From Acinetobacter sp. WCHAc010034 (GTDB lineage: Bacteria; Pseudomonadota; Gammaproteobacteria; Pseudomonadales; Moraxellaceae), in the NCBI RefSeq assembly GCF_001696615.3, contig NZ_CP032279.1:2542001-2606000 (forward strand): 64,000 nt of DNA, written 5' to 3'. Shown piece after piece: positions 17,828 through 26,345 of the stretch (positions are counted from its first letter, which is position 1; each line of letters begins with the position of its first letter). A program made the position numbers and the translations under genes. The notes beneath the pieces are model-generated. The model ran no database searches and was not told the origin of the DNA. It saw only the letters and a list, made by a program, of their open reading frames with translations.

Positions 17828-17994
17828 TTTCTTTTACTTCAATGGCCTTCGATGCCTGCAGTATGCCGGAGATTCCGCCGGATGTTTTGACAGCAATTGC
17901 CAATTTTTATACATTTAACGCCAGAATGAAAATTCAGCATGCCGGAAGAAAAGATAAAAACGGGGCGGGGTGATGCAGGAACTGCAAATACCCA

Positions 17995-18996
17995 ATGGCT
18001 ATATTCCAGCTGTGGAAAATGCATCTGAATGCGTTGCCGCTGGATGAGGCGGATTTGAGCTTTCTGGCGCCGCATCAGGCGCAGCTGCGGCATGCGCTGT
18101 CCTTGCCGATAGACTCGCAGTCGCCTTGCAGTTTTTTCGCTGCCGTAATGGCGCTGACGCGCCAGCATCTGGACTGCCCGCAGCTGGTGTTTGAGATGGC
18201 CAAGCATATCCGCGCAGAGCATTTTGGCGTGCTGGGCTATATGGCCACCCGCAGCGGCAGTGTGGCGGAAGCGCTGCAGTATATTATGCGCTTCAGCCGG
18301 CTGGTGATTGACGGCGCGGAAATCAGCCTGATACATTTGCGCCATCAGGGTGGGGAAATCCATCTGTCATGGCCCGTGCACGATGAGCAGTACGCCATGG
18401 TGAATGAGCTGACATCGGCCTGCATGGCGCATTTGGCCAGGCAGATTTTTCCGGCCCCGCTGCAGCTGCTGCGGATGCAGTTTGCCCATGCGCCGCAGAT
18501 GGCGCGCTATCATTATGAAAGATTCTTCGGCTGCCGCGTGGAGTTTGGCCATGCCGGCTATGCCTTTGTGATCAGCTCGGACAGCCTGGACCTGAAGTCT
18601 GAACTGGCCGATCCCTCCTTAATGCAGCTGCTGCTGAAGCAGGCGGAAGCGGCCATCGCCTCCAAGCCGCAGCATGAAAACATCCTGCAGCGGATGCATC
18701 TGCAGGCTGCGGAACATATCCGCCTGCATGCGGCGGCGCCGAAAATTGAAGCCATTGCCGGTGAGCTGCATCTGTCGGTCCGCACGCTGCAGCGCCAGCT
18801 GGATGTTCTGGGCAGCTCCTTTAAGCAGGTGCTGGAAACTGAACGGATGAAGCGCTGCGAGCAGCTGCTGGCGCAGGGCGCGCCGCTGGCTGAAATCGCC
18901 CGGCAGCTGGGCTATTCAGACCAGTCCGCTTTGGCCAGAGCCTACAAGGCCTATGCCGGGCTGACCTTAATGCAGCGCAGGCGGCAGCTGAAATAG
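17995..18996 (+). CDS. AraC-family transcriptional regulator (arabinose-binding-like N domain)
   Basis: 333 residues. The N-terminal 190 residues match the PF12625-type sensor domain (GYMATRSGSVAEALQYIMRFSRLV, then AHAPQMARYHYERFFGCRVEF). The C-terminus has two helix-turn-helix units: IAGELHLSVRTLQRQLDVLGS and IARQLGYSDQSALARAYKAY. This type often controls fatty-acid, ester or hydrocarbon catabolism, and a divergent neighbour is the usual target, here the PF10118 hydrolase. The ligand is not known. Confidence 0.88.
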   Translation: MAIFQLWKMHLNALPLDEADLSFLAPHQAQLRHALSLPIDSQSPCSFFAAVMALTRQHLDCPQLVFEMAKHIRAEHFGVLGYMATRSGSVAEALQYIMRFSRLVIDGAEISLIHLRHQGGEIHLSWPVHDEQYAMVNELTSACMAHLARQIFPAPLQLLRMQFAHAPQMARYHYERFFGCRVEFGHAGYAFVISSDSLDLKSELADPSLMQLLLKQAEAAIASKPQHENILQRMHLQAAEHIRLHAAAPKIEAIAGELHLSVRTLQRQLDVLGSSFKQVLETERMKRCEQLLAQGAPLAEIARQLGYSDQSALARAYKAYAGLTLMQRRRQLK

Positions 18997-19020
18997 AGGC
19001 CTGCTGGCATCCAATGAATA

Positions 19021-19067
19021 AAGCTCCCATCAGGCGGATGCAGATGCAACCCGCCTGATGGGAGCTT
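19021..19067. terminator. Bidirectional hairpin between convergent genes
   Basis: A perfect 17-base inverted repeat (AAGCTCCCATCAGGCGG and its complement) with a 13-base loop separates the araC-type gene and the nhaC-type gene. It is strong and symmetrical although it lacks a long T-run, so termination in both directions is inferred. Confidence 0.65.
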
Positions 19068-19073
19068 AAGCGC

Positions 19074-20432
19074 TTACAGCTCCTTCGGCTTGAGCTGCGG
19101 ATAGCGGAAAATAATCGACAGCACTGCGAAAACCGCCAGCACCCAGCAGTAATAGATGCCGCCGATCAGCTCAACCGGCGACATTTTGGCGATGGAGCAG
19201 GCCAGAAGCAGCTGTGCGCCATAAGGGATCAGGCCCTGCACGATGCAGGAGAAAATATCCATCAAAGCCGCCGCGCGCTTGGGGTCAACGCCGTATTCTT
19301 TGGCGACTTCGCGCGCCATATCGCCGGAGAGGATAATCGCCACGGTGTTGTTGGCCACAAACAGGTTGGAGAAAATCACCAGAAAGCTGATGCCCAGCTC
19401 GCCTGCGCGCTGCCTGCCGACCCTGAACAGCCGGGTCAGGCGGTAAATGCGCTGAATCAGCCACTCCAGGCCGCCTTCACGCTGCATAATCGCCGACAGG
19501 CCGCCCAGGAACATGGACAGCAGCGCCACTTCAAACATGCCGACAAAGCCGTCATAAATGGCGCTATTCAGCTGCAGCAGGGTGAAATCCGCGCGGTCGG
19601 CCAGGCCGATGATGCCGGCCAGCGCAATGCCAATGGTCAGCACCGCCAGAACATGCAGGCGGCTGAAGGCTAAAAAGAACACCGCGATATAAGGCAGAAT
19701 CAGCCAAGGGTCATAATCCTGAAATGCAATGGCCTGCGAACCGTGGCTGATCAGCACATAAATCATCAGGCTGACGACGGCTGCCGGCACCGCAATCCAG
19801 ACATTGACGCGGAATTTATCGCGCAGCTGCACTTTCAGGCTGCTGGTGGCGGCGATGGTGGTGTCTGAAATCATCGACAGGTTGTCGCCGAACATCGCGC
19901 CGCCCACCACGGCGCCAATCGCATAGACCGGCTCTATGTCCGTGGCCTGGGTAAAGCCGAAGGCAATCGGCGCGCAGGCGGCGATGGTGCCCATGGAGGT
20001 GCCCATGGCGGTGGCGATAAAGGCTGAAATCAGGAACAGCATCGGCAACACAAATTCCGGCGGAATGATGGACAGCCCGAGCTGCACCGTAGCGTCCACA
20101 CTGCCGATGGCGCTGCTGACGCTGGCGAATGCGCCGGCCAGCATGAACACCATGAACATTAAAATCAGATTGGGGTGACTGGCGCCCTTCAGAAAGGCGT
20201 CAATGCCGGCGTTCAGCTTGCCGCGGTACAGCAGCACCGCCAGAATAATGGCCGGCAGGGCTGCCACAGGCGCTTTCACCTGATAAAAAGCCAGCTCGGC
20301 GCCAATAAGGGAATGGTAAATGCCGCTGCCTAAAAAAATGGCTAAAAATACAATAAGCGGCAGCAGTGCAAAGGCGCGCGCCTGCACTTTCGCTGGGGTG
20401 TCAGAGGTCATAGGAGATAAAAAAGAAAACAA
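19074..20432 (-). CDS. NhaC-family Na+/H+ antiporter-like transporter
   Basis: 452 residues with about 11 hydrophobic segments. Motifs include the intramembrane FIATAMGTSMGTIAACAPIA and GGAMFGDNLSMISDTTIAA, characteristic of NhaC-type antiporters (ion transporter superfamily), and FVANNTVAIILSGDMA in the second half. Predicted to exchange cations, or possibly organic anions, across the inner membrane; the ion is not decidable. An alternative start is Met8. No operon partner. Confidence 0.85.
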   Translation of the reverse strand: MFSFLSPMTSDTPAKVQARAFALLPLIVFLAIFLGSGIYHSLIGAELAFYQVKAPVAALPAIILAVLLYRGKLNAGIDAFLKGASHPNLILMFMVFMLAGAFASVSSAIGSVDATVQLGLSIIPPEFVLPMLFLISAFIATAMGTSMGTIAACAPIAFGFTQATDIEPVYAIGAVVGGAMFGDNLSMISDTTIAATSSLKVQLRDKFRVNVWIAVPAAVVSLMIYVLISHGSQAIAFQDYDPWLILPYIAVFFLAFSRLHVLAVLTIGIALAGIIGLADRADFTLLQLNSAIYDGFVGMFEVALLSMFLGGLSAIMQREGGLEWLIQRIYRLTRLFRVGRQRAGELGISFLVIFSNLFVANNTVAIILSGDMAREVAKEYGVDPKRAAALMDIFSCIVQGLIPYGAQLLLACSIAKMSPVELIGGIYYCWVLAVFAVLSIIFRYPQLKPKEL

Positions 20433-20768
20433 TGCGGATAGTATAAAGCAGGTTTTGCTATTTCAGAAAACTTTAAATGTAAAAGCTAAGCCTGCTATTT
20501 ATATCAGTTTTTTACCGATAAAATTGCGTTTGCCGGAATGCATAAGCTTTTGTAATGTAGCGAAATTAGGCATCTTTGATCATTGAGAAAAAGCCTGAAA
20601 TATCCGTAAATGTTGCTTTCGGATTGTTCTGGAAGTTATGCGCGCAGCGGAAATGCAGATGGAAATGCCGGCATCCTGTTGAATGGGTGAAAAATAGCGT
20701 TACAATGCAGAGTCTTGTATTTTTACAAAGCCGATCCGTTTCGAACCATTCAAGGAAAGTATAGCCTT
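20433..20768 (+). promoter_or_regulatory. Intergenic region with trpA promoter candidate
   Basis: 336 bases without a gene. A sigma-70-like promoter TTGAAT (20679-20684) - 16 bases - TACAAT (20701-20706) lies about 60 bases before trpA, and AAGGA at 20752-20756 is the nearest ribosome-binding site. No leader peptide rich in Trp and no attenuator stem pair was recognised. Confidence 0.55.
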
Positions 20769-21572
20769 ATGTCACGTTTAGCCGCACGTTTTGAAGCACT
20801 TAAATCTCAGCAGCGTAAAGCTTTGGTTTCTTATGTTATGGCTGGCGACCCTCATCCGCATGTAACCGTGCCTTTGCTGCACCGCATGGTTGAGGCTGGG
20901 GTGGATGTCATTGAATTAGGCTTGCCTTTCTCTGACCCGATGGCGGATGGCCCTGTGATTGCGCTGGCTGCTGAGCGCGCGCTGGCAGGCGGCACCAATA
21001 CCCTTGACGCTTTAAACATGGTCAAAGAGTTCCGTAAAAATGACGCAGCGACGCCTGTGGTGTTGATGGGCTATTTGAACCCTGTAGAAGTGATTGGCTA
21101 TGAAAAATTCGTGGCTTATGCCAATGAATGCGGTGTAGACGGCGTGCTTCTGGTGGACTTGCCGCCGGAAGAAGCCCAAGGCCTGGATGAAGTGCTGCGG
21201 AAATACGGCATGGATCAGATTTTCCTGCTGGCGCCGACTTCTACCGATGAGCGCATTCAGCATGTCGTGAAGCAGGCCAGCGGTTTTATTTACTATGTTT
21301 CCCTGAAAGGGGTAACGGGCGCAGCGACTTTAGATGTGTCTGAGGCTGCCCGCCGCATTCAGAAAATCAAATCCTATACGGACATTCCAGTCGGTGTCGG
21401 TTTTGGCATCAGCGACGCAGCTTCAGCGAAAGCCATGGGCGGCGCGGCGGATGCAGTGATTGTCGGCAGCGCCTTTGTAAAACAGTTTGCAAGCTTAGCC
21501 CCAGAACAGGCCGCAACAGCAACGGTGAATAAAGTTAAGGAGCTTCGAGCCGCGCTCGATGAGTTAGTATGA
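20769..21572 (+). CDS. trpA: Tryptophan synthase alpha subunit
   Basis: 267 residues from ATG 20769, the start that matches the family N-terminus (SRLAARFEALKSQQRKALVSY). TIM-barrel lyase that releases indole from indole-3-glycerol phosphate. Catalytic Glu and Asp lie in GVDVIELGLPFSDPMADGP and GVDGVLLVDLPPEE; the phosphate-binding segments are GVGFGISD and ADAVIVGSAFV. The stop overlaps the accD start (ATGA), so trpA, accD, folC and the SPOR gene form one transcript. Confidence 0.96.
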   Translation: MSRLAARFEALKSQQRKALVSYVMAGDPHPHVTVPLLHRMVEAGVDVIELGLPFSDPMADGPVIALAAERALAGGTNTLDALNMVKEFRKNDAATPVVLMGYLNPVEVIGYEKFVAYANECGVDGVLLVDLPPEEAQGLDEVLRKYGMDQIFLLAPTSTDERIQHVVKQASGFIYYVSLKGVTGAATLDVSEAARRIQKIKSYTDIPVGVGFGISDAASAKAMGGAADAVIVGSAFVKQFASLAPEQAATATVNKVKELRAALDELV

Positions 21573-22465
21573 GTCAAGACGTGAAATCAGGGAAAATTCT
21601 TAGCCCGTCTGCGCCGTGGACGGAACGCAGCGTGCCCGGCATTGAGATGCCGGATGAGCAGCAGGCGCTCAAAGCCACTTTTACCGAACCTACAGTTGAA
21701 TGCCCTGAGTGTCATGCTTTAGTGACCCGTACGGCGATGTCTTTCAATGCCTATGTTTGCCCGCAGTGCGATGAGCATCTGCGCATGAAAGCCCGCGAAC
21801 GCCTGAACTGGTTTTTTGACCAGGTTCAGAATGAGCTCGGCCAGGAATTTAAAGCCAAAGATCCGCTGAAATTTGTTGACAGCAAGCCTTATCCTGAGCG
21901 CATGACTGAAGCGCAAAAGAAAACCGGCGAAACTGAAGCGCTGGTGGTGATGCAGGGCCTGCTGAAAGACATCCCGATGCTGGCCTGCGCCTTTGAATTC
22001 GACTTTATGGGCGGCTCAATGGGCTCAGTGGTCGGCGACCGCTTTGTGCAGGCAGCTGAACGCGCGATTGAAATGAAGCAGCCGCTGATCTGCTTTGCTG
22101 CTTCCGGCGGCGCGCGCATGCAGGAAGGCATGCTGTCGCTGATGCAGATGGCGCGGACTTCGGCGGCGATTCAGAAAATGAAGGAAGCCGGCCTGCCGTA
22201 TGTGGTGGTTTTGACCCATCCGGTCTATGGCGGCGTAACGGCATCTTTGGCCATGCTGGGCGATGTGCATATTGCTGAACCGAAAGCGATGATCGGCTTT
22301 GCCGGCAAGCGCGTGATTGAGCAGACCGTGCGCGAAAAACTGGAAGAACCGTTCCAGCGCGCGGAATATTTGCTTGATCATGGCGTAATCGATCAGATTG
22401 TTCACCGTCACGCATTACGTGATACTGTATACCGCATTATCAGTAAATTGATGAACCGGTCTTGA
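21569..22465 (+). CDS. accD: Acetyl-CoA carboxylase carboxyltransferase subunit beta
   Basis: 298 residues. Transfers carboxyl from carboxybiotin to acetyl-CoA in complex with AccA, giving malonyl-CoA for fatty-acid synthesis. An N-terminal zinc ribbon (CPEC...CPQC, about residues 49-71) is followed by the crotonase-fold carboxyltransferase: FDFMGGSMGSVVGDRF, ICFAASGGARMQEGMLSLMQM and PVYGGVTASLAMLGD. Translationally coupled to trpA (ATGA) and to folC. Confidence 0.97.
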   Translation: MSQDVKSGKILSPSAPWTERSVPGIEMPDEQQALKATFTEPTVECPECHALVTRTAMSFNAYVCPQCDEHLRMKARERLNWFFDQVQNELGQEFKAKDPLKFVDSKPYPERMTEAQKKTGETEALVVMQGLLKDIPMLACAFEFDFMGGSMGSVVGDRFVQAAERAIEMKQPLICFAASGGARMQEGMLSLMQMARTSAAIQKMKEAGLPYVVVLTHPVYGGVTASLAMLGDVHIAEPKAMIGFAGKRVIEQTVREKLEEPFQRAEYLLDHGVIDQIVHRHALRDTVYRIISKLMNRS

Positions 22466-23745
22466 ACACAGCACCCCTTGCAAGCGATTCTTTAAACACA
22501 TGGCTCGATTATTGGGGCCATGTTCATGTCAGCGGCATCGATTTAGGTTTGGAGCGCGTCATTCCCGTCGCTGAGCTGCTGGGAGTCACGCGTCCGCAGG
22601 CAAAGGTCTTCACCGTTGCCGGCACCAACGGCAAGGGGTCTACAACAGCGGCGCTGGCGGCGGTTCTTAACGCCCAAGGCTATAGCGTCGGCCTGTACCA
22701 GTCGCCGCATATTTACCGCTTCAATGAGCGGGTGAAGCTGCGGGGCAGGGAAGTGGAAGATCAGGCGCTGATTGACGCGTTTGTGGCTGTCGATCAGGCG
22801 CGGCGCGCCTGCGGCCTCAGCCTATCCTTTTTTGAAGCCACCACCTTGGCGGCTTTTGTGATTTTCAAGCAGCAGCAGTGCGATGTCTGGGTGCTGGAAG
22901 TCGGCTTAGGCGGCCGTCTGGATGTGGTGAATGTCATCGATCCGGATGTTGCGGTCATTACCAATATCGGCCTTGACCACACCGACTGGCTCGGCGACAG
23001 CATTGAAAAGATCGCCTTTGAAAAAGCCGGCATTATCCGCCCGGAAATTCCGGTAGTGTTCGGCGGCCAGCAGGACTTGCCGCAGGCCATTCAAGACAAA
23101 GCGGATGAATGCGGGGCGCAGCTGCATGCGGTGAACCGAGACTATTTCTATCAGCCTGCTGAAGACGGCCAGTCCTGGATGTTTGCTTCTGCCGGCACCA
23201 CCCTGAAGCTGCCGGCCGGCAGCCTGGCTTTGGAAAATATTTCTACAGCGGTCGCGGCGGTTCTGCTCAGCGGCTTGACGGTATCGCAGCAGGCGGTTGC
23301 GCAGGGCATCCAAAATGCCAAACTGCAGGGCCGTTTTGAAGTGCGGAACATTGCAGGAAAAACCGTTATTTTTGACGCCGGGCATAACCCGCATGGCGTT
23401 GATTTTTTGTTAAAGCAATTGCGTAAATTCTTAGAATACAATAAACAATACACTGAAGTGGTCAGTGTTTTTTCAATGCTGGCCGATAAAGATATCAATT
23501 CTGTCGCCAGCTTATTGAAAGATGCTGTTTTAATGTGGAAAATTGCGCCATTAAATGTTCCGCGCGCGGCCAGCATCACAGCCTTGGATGCCGCGCTGCA
23601 GGGGCAGCAGGCGCAGCATTTCAGCAGTGTGAAATCAGCTTTTAAGTCAGCCTTGAATGAAACAAAAAATAATCAGCTGATCTTGGTATGTGGTTCATTT
23701 CATACCTTAGAAGCGGTATGGGAGTATTTGGAAGAATGTCAATGA
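22462..23745 (+). CDS. folC: Folylpolyglutamate / dihydrofolate synthase
   Basis: 427 residues. Adds L-Glu to dihydropteroate and to folates. The ATP loop is AGTNGKGSTTAAL; SPHIYRFNERVK, LEVGLGGRLDVVN and FDAGHNPHGVDFLLKQL are Mur-ligase-family hallmarks. The frame begins with TTG at 22462, overlapping the accD stop by four bases; no in-frame ATG lies nearby and the next upstream context is inside accD, so the TTG start is likely. It ends in an ATGA overlap with the SPOR gene. Confidence 0.95.
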   Translation: MNTAPLASDSLNTWLDYWGHVHVSGIDLGLERVIPVAELLGVTRPQAKVFTVAGTNGKGSTTAALAAVLNAQGYSVGLYQSPHIYRFNERVKLRGREVEDQALIDAFVAVDQARRACGLSLSFFEATTLAAFVIFKQQQCDVWVLEVGLGGRLDVVNVIDPDVAVITNIGLDHTDWLGDSIEKIAFEKAGIIRPEIPVVFGGQQDLPQAIQDKADECGAQLHAVNRDYFYQPAEDGQSWMFASAGTTLKLPAGSLALENISTAVAAVLLSGLTVSQQAVAQGIQNAKLQGRFEVRNIAGKTVIFDAGHNPHGVDFLLKQLRKFLEYNKQYTEVVSVFSMLADKDINSVASLLKDAVLMWKIAPLNVPRAASITALDAALQGQQAQHFSSVKSAFKSALNETKNNQLILVCGSFHTLEAVWEYLEECQ

Positions 23746-24749
23746 ATAGCAGACAGCGCTGGATGGGCGGTGTCGTTTTATTAAGCGGCGGCGTTTTATT
23801 GGCGGCATTGCTTCTGAAAGGCAAAGATGAAATCCACCACAATCAAATGCATGCTCCGGAAACTGCGGCTGAGTCCGGGCAAAAAAATGCCGGCAGCAGC
23901 GCTTCCGGGCTGACTGTGGATGTAGAAACTGAAAAGCGCCTGCTGGAAGCGCAGCGCCAGACCCGCGAGAAATCTGTAGCCGAGCAGGAAGCGCGGGCCG
24001 CTGAGTTCCTGGCGATGCAGCAGCAGGCGGAAGCGGATGCAGCCCGCAAAGCTGCCGAAGAATATGCCGCGCTGAATGCGCGCCGCTCTGCGCAGCAGAG
24101 TTCAGACAATATTCCGCCGGAACTGATTGAAGATGAAGCGGCCAAGCAGAAGCGCATCGCTGAGGAAAAGCAGGCCGCGCAAAAAAAGCTGGAGCAGCAG
24201 AAGTCCGCCCAGCAGAAGGCTGAACAGTCCAAGCAGGATGCCGCCCGCAAAGCTGCTGAAGCCGAAAAGCGCGCTACGGAAGAAAAGCGCAGCGCAGAGC
24301 TGAAGCGCAAGGAAGAGGCTGAGCGCCTGGCCGCCGAGAAAAAAGCGGCTGAGAAAAAAGCCGCCGATAAGAAAGCTGCTGACAGCAAAGCTGCGGAAGA
24401 AAAGCGCAAAGCTGAAGAGCATAAAGCCGAAGCCAAGCGCAAAGAAGACGCCAAGAAAAAAGCCGAAGCTGAAAAAGCGCGTGATTTGCTGGAGCATGGC
24501 GACAAGCAGTGGATGGTGCAGGTGGCTTTGGCTGCCAATCAGGCCAATGCAGACGCTTTGGCGTCCAAGCTGAAAGCTAAAGGCTACCGCGTCACCAAAA
24601 GCCCGACTTCTAAGGGCATCCGCATTATGGTCGGGCCATCAAAAGACCGCGAAGCTGCGGACGGCGCGCGCAAGAAAATCACTTCCGATGCCAGCCTAGG
24701 CATGAAGTCCGCATGGGTCATTGACTGGGTGCCGCTGGATAAGCGCTAA
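23742..24749 (+). CDS. SPOR-domain inner-membrane protein (DedD-like)
   Basis: 335 residues from ATG 23742, chosen because GGAAG lies seven bases upstream and the ATG overlaps the folC stop (ATGA); earlier in-frame ATGs lie within folC. One transmembrane helix (about residues 8-25, GGVVLLSGGVLLAALLL) anchors it. Then follows a very long Ala/Lys/Glu/Gln-rich low-complexity coiled coil (about residues 60-250) and a C-terminal SPOR domain (about 257-335, WMVQVALAANQANADALASK). SPOR domains bind denuded septal peptidoglycan, so a role in cell division or septal wall is expected. The gene order folC-dedD supports this. Confidence 0.88.
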   Translation: MNSRQRWMGGVVLLSGGVLLAALLLKGKDEIHHNQMHAPETAAESGQKNAGSSASGLTVDVETEKRLLEAQRQTREKSVAEQEARAAEFLAMQQQAEADAARKAAEEYAALNARRSAQQSSDNIPPELIEDEAAKQKRIAEEKQAAQKKLEQQKSAQQKAEQSKQDAARKAAEAEKRATEEKRSAELKRKEEAERLAAEKKAAEKKAADKKAADSKAAEEKRKAEEHKAEAKRKEDAKKKAEAEKARDLLEHGDKQWMVQVALAANQANADALASKLKAKGYRVTKSPTSKGIRIMVGPSKDREAADGARKKITSDASLGMKSAWVIDWVPLDKR

Positions 24750-24753
24750 GCTG

Positions 24754-24780
24754 CGTCCTGCGCTTGATCAGGACGGGTTT
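24754..24780 (+). terminator. Weak terminator after the SPOR gene
   Basis: Stem CGTCCTG / CAGGACG followed by GGTTT; it overlaps the 3' end of the convergent phosphatase gene. Confidence 0.4.
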
Positions 24781-25343
24781 GCCAGCTGCTGGCGGATCCA
24801 TCCGATATTTTCAGGGCTGAACAGCTTTTCAATATTGATCCACACCGGATGAAAGCCGTAGCCGCCGTGCTTCATCTCATTCAAAGCCTCCTGCACAGTC
24901 CAGCGCTCAAAAATAATCCGGTACATGGCAATGCTGGCGCCGGTGCGGTCAGAGCCGTGATAGCAGTGGATCAGCACCTTTTGATCTTTGGCCTGAGCCT
25001 GCTGAATGGACTGCATGACCTGCAGCAGATCGCCGCGCGACATTGCCCAAGTCTTGACGGGAATATGCACCAGCTGGAACTCATCTGGACTCAGCAGCTG
25101 CCGGTCTTTATTCCGCGTGCGCAAGTTGATCACCATCTGAATGTCATGCGCTTTTAAGGCGGGAATCAGGTCCGTATCCGGCTGTTCGCTGCGGTAGACA
25201 AAATCGCTGATTTGATAGAGATTGGATTCAGCGGCTACAGCCGAGCCCCAATGCTGCGGGCGCTGCTGTTCTGGCCAGGCCGGAGCGGTCATGCATCCGG
25301 ACAGGCTGAAAGCGAGCATGAAAATCAGTGCGTTCAGTTTCAT
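24768..25343 (-). CDS. Dual-specificity-type tyrosine phosphatase, lipoprotein
   Basis: 191 residues. A signal peptide ends in the lipobox SLSGC, so the enzyme is expected to be lipid-anchored outside the cytosol. The active site CYHGSDRTG (about residues 127-135) is a perfect CX5R phosphatase loop (HCxxGxxR type), and DIQMVINLRTRNKD is the upstream family motif. Substrate is unknown: phosphotyrosine, phosphoinositide-like or phospholipid headgroups are possible for an extracytoplasmic enzyme. Its start overlaps the stop of the metallo-beta-lactamase-fold gene (ATGA), so the two are co-transcribed. Confidence 0.85.
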   Translation of the reverse strand: MKLNALIFMLAFSLSGCMTAPAWPEQQRPQHWGSAVAAESNLYQISDFVYRSEQPDTDLIPALKAHDIQMVINLRTRNKDRQLLSPDEFQLVHIPVKTWAMSRGDLLQVMQSIQQAQAKDQKVLIHCYHGSDRTGASIAMYRIIFERWTVQEALNEMKHGGYGFHPVWINIEKLFSPENIGWIRQQLANPS

Positions 25344-26215
25344 GCGGGCTGGTATCTCGCTAATTCTGCCGGGTCATGTGCGCAGATGATTTCGACCTGC
25401 GCTTCAGTTTGCGCCAGTTCCTGAATTTTATTTAAATTGGCAATCCGCTGCTGATTATCCACTGCAAACAGCCGCTCCAGCTTGTCCAGCGTTTTTAAGG
25501 AATGCTCCGGCTGCAGCTGCAGATGCGAATAGTAGGCGTCGCCGCAGAAAAACAGCCAGCCTTCCTGCTGGCGGATGGCGATGCCGCAATGCCCTGCGGT
25601 GTGGCCGATCAGCGGTATCAGCAGAATGTTATCCTGAAACAGCTTGAAGCCCTGCACGCGGTGCAGGTTAAACCAGCTTTCGCCCTGCATCGGCTCTAAA
25701 AAATTCCAGTAGCGGTGATTTTTAAACTGCTGGGTCTTGTAGCGGGCTTTGCTTTTCAGCGTTTTCAGGTGCTGCGCGGCGTTGTATTCAGTTGACAGCA
25801 CATGCACGGTGGCATGCGGGAAATCTGAAATGCCGCCGGCGTGATCAAAGTCCAGATGCGAAATCAGAATATGCTTCACATCTTTGGGCTGAAAGCCCAG
25901 CCGCTGAATTTGCGCAGTCGCGGTCAGCGCTAAATTCTGCTCAATGCGCCCCGCGCGGGCAATCAGGCCGCCCAGGCGCTGCCGGGTATGCAAATAGTCC
26001 TGCACGCCTAAGCCGGTATCGACCAGCACTAAGCCCTGATCGGTTTCCAGCAGCAGGCAGTGGCAAATGACTTTGGCTAAAAAACTGTTTTGCCCGAACA
26101 GCGGGCCGCAAATCGGGCACATGGTGCCGCAGTGCAAATGATGAATTTTATTAATCACGGTCAGAATTTTTTTAAAGATTTTGTTCTTTATAACTGATGT
26201 GGAAAATTTCACCAA
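25340..26215 (-). CDS. Metallo-beta-lactamase-fold hydrolase
   Basis: 291 residues. The metal-binding signature SHLDFDHAGGI (about residue 118), a second His in IPLIGHTAGHCGIAI and an Asp in FFCGDAYYS form a two-zinc site. The HLDFDHAGG spelling is similar to that of acyl-homoserine-lactonase-like enzymes, but this alone does not prove lactonase activity. The assigned start may be too far upstream: Met32 (MCPICGPLFGQ) is an alternative, since the first 30 residues have little family character. No signal peptide. Overlaps the downstream phosphatase gene by four bases. Confidence 0.8.
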   Translation of the reverse strand: MVKFSTSVIKNKIFKKILTVINKIHHLHCGTMCPICGPLFGQNSFLAKVICHCLLLETDQGLVLVDTGLGVQDYLHTRQRLGGLIARAGRIEQNLALTATAQIQRLGFQPKDVKHILISHLDFDHAGGISDFPHATVHVLSTEYNAAQHLKTLKSKARYKTQQFKNHRYWNFLEPMQGESWFNLHRVQGFKLFQDNILLIPLIGHTAGHCGIAIRQQEGWLFFCGDAYYSHLQLQPEHSLKTLDKLERLFAVDNQQRIANLNKIQELAQTEAQVEIICAHDPAELARYQPA

Positions 26216-26263
26216 TAGATATTTCAGCTGCTTCAGGCATGCTTTTGTAAATCAAAAGGTTTG

Positions 26264-26292
26264 AAGGTGAAAAGCCCGCCGGGAGGCGGGCG
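26264..26292 (-). terminator. Terminator downstream of the peroxiredoxin gene
   Basis: Stem GCCCGCC / GGCGGGC with loop GGGA; on the minus strand it is followed by TTTTC. Confidence 0.55.
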
Positions 26293-26345
26293 CTGCGCTG
26301 CAGCCGGAAACTGGCCCGTCAGATGGTCTCCGTGTCCGCTGACCG

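Noticed and set aside
24060..24480. Repetitive-looking DNA in the SPOR gene that might suggest a tandem repeat
   Set aside because: The repetition comes from Ala/Lys/Glu codons of a low-complexity coiled coil, not from an exact DNA repeat unit.
23843..24538. A 231-codon minus-strand open frame rich in Ser, Ala, Phe and Cys
   Set aside because: It is the complement of the Ala/Lys/Glu-rich coiled coil of the SPOR protein, which always leaves an open antisense frame.
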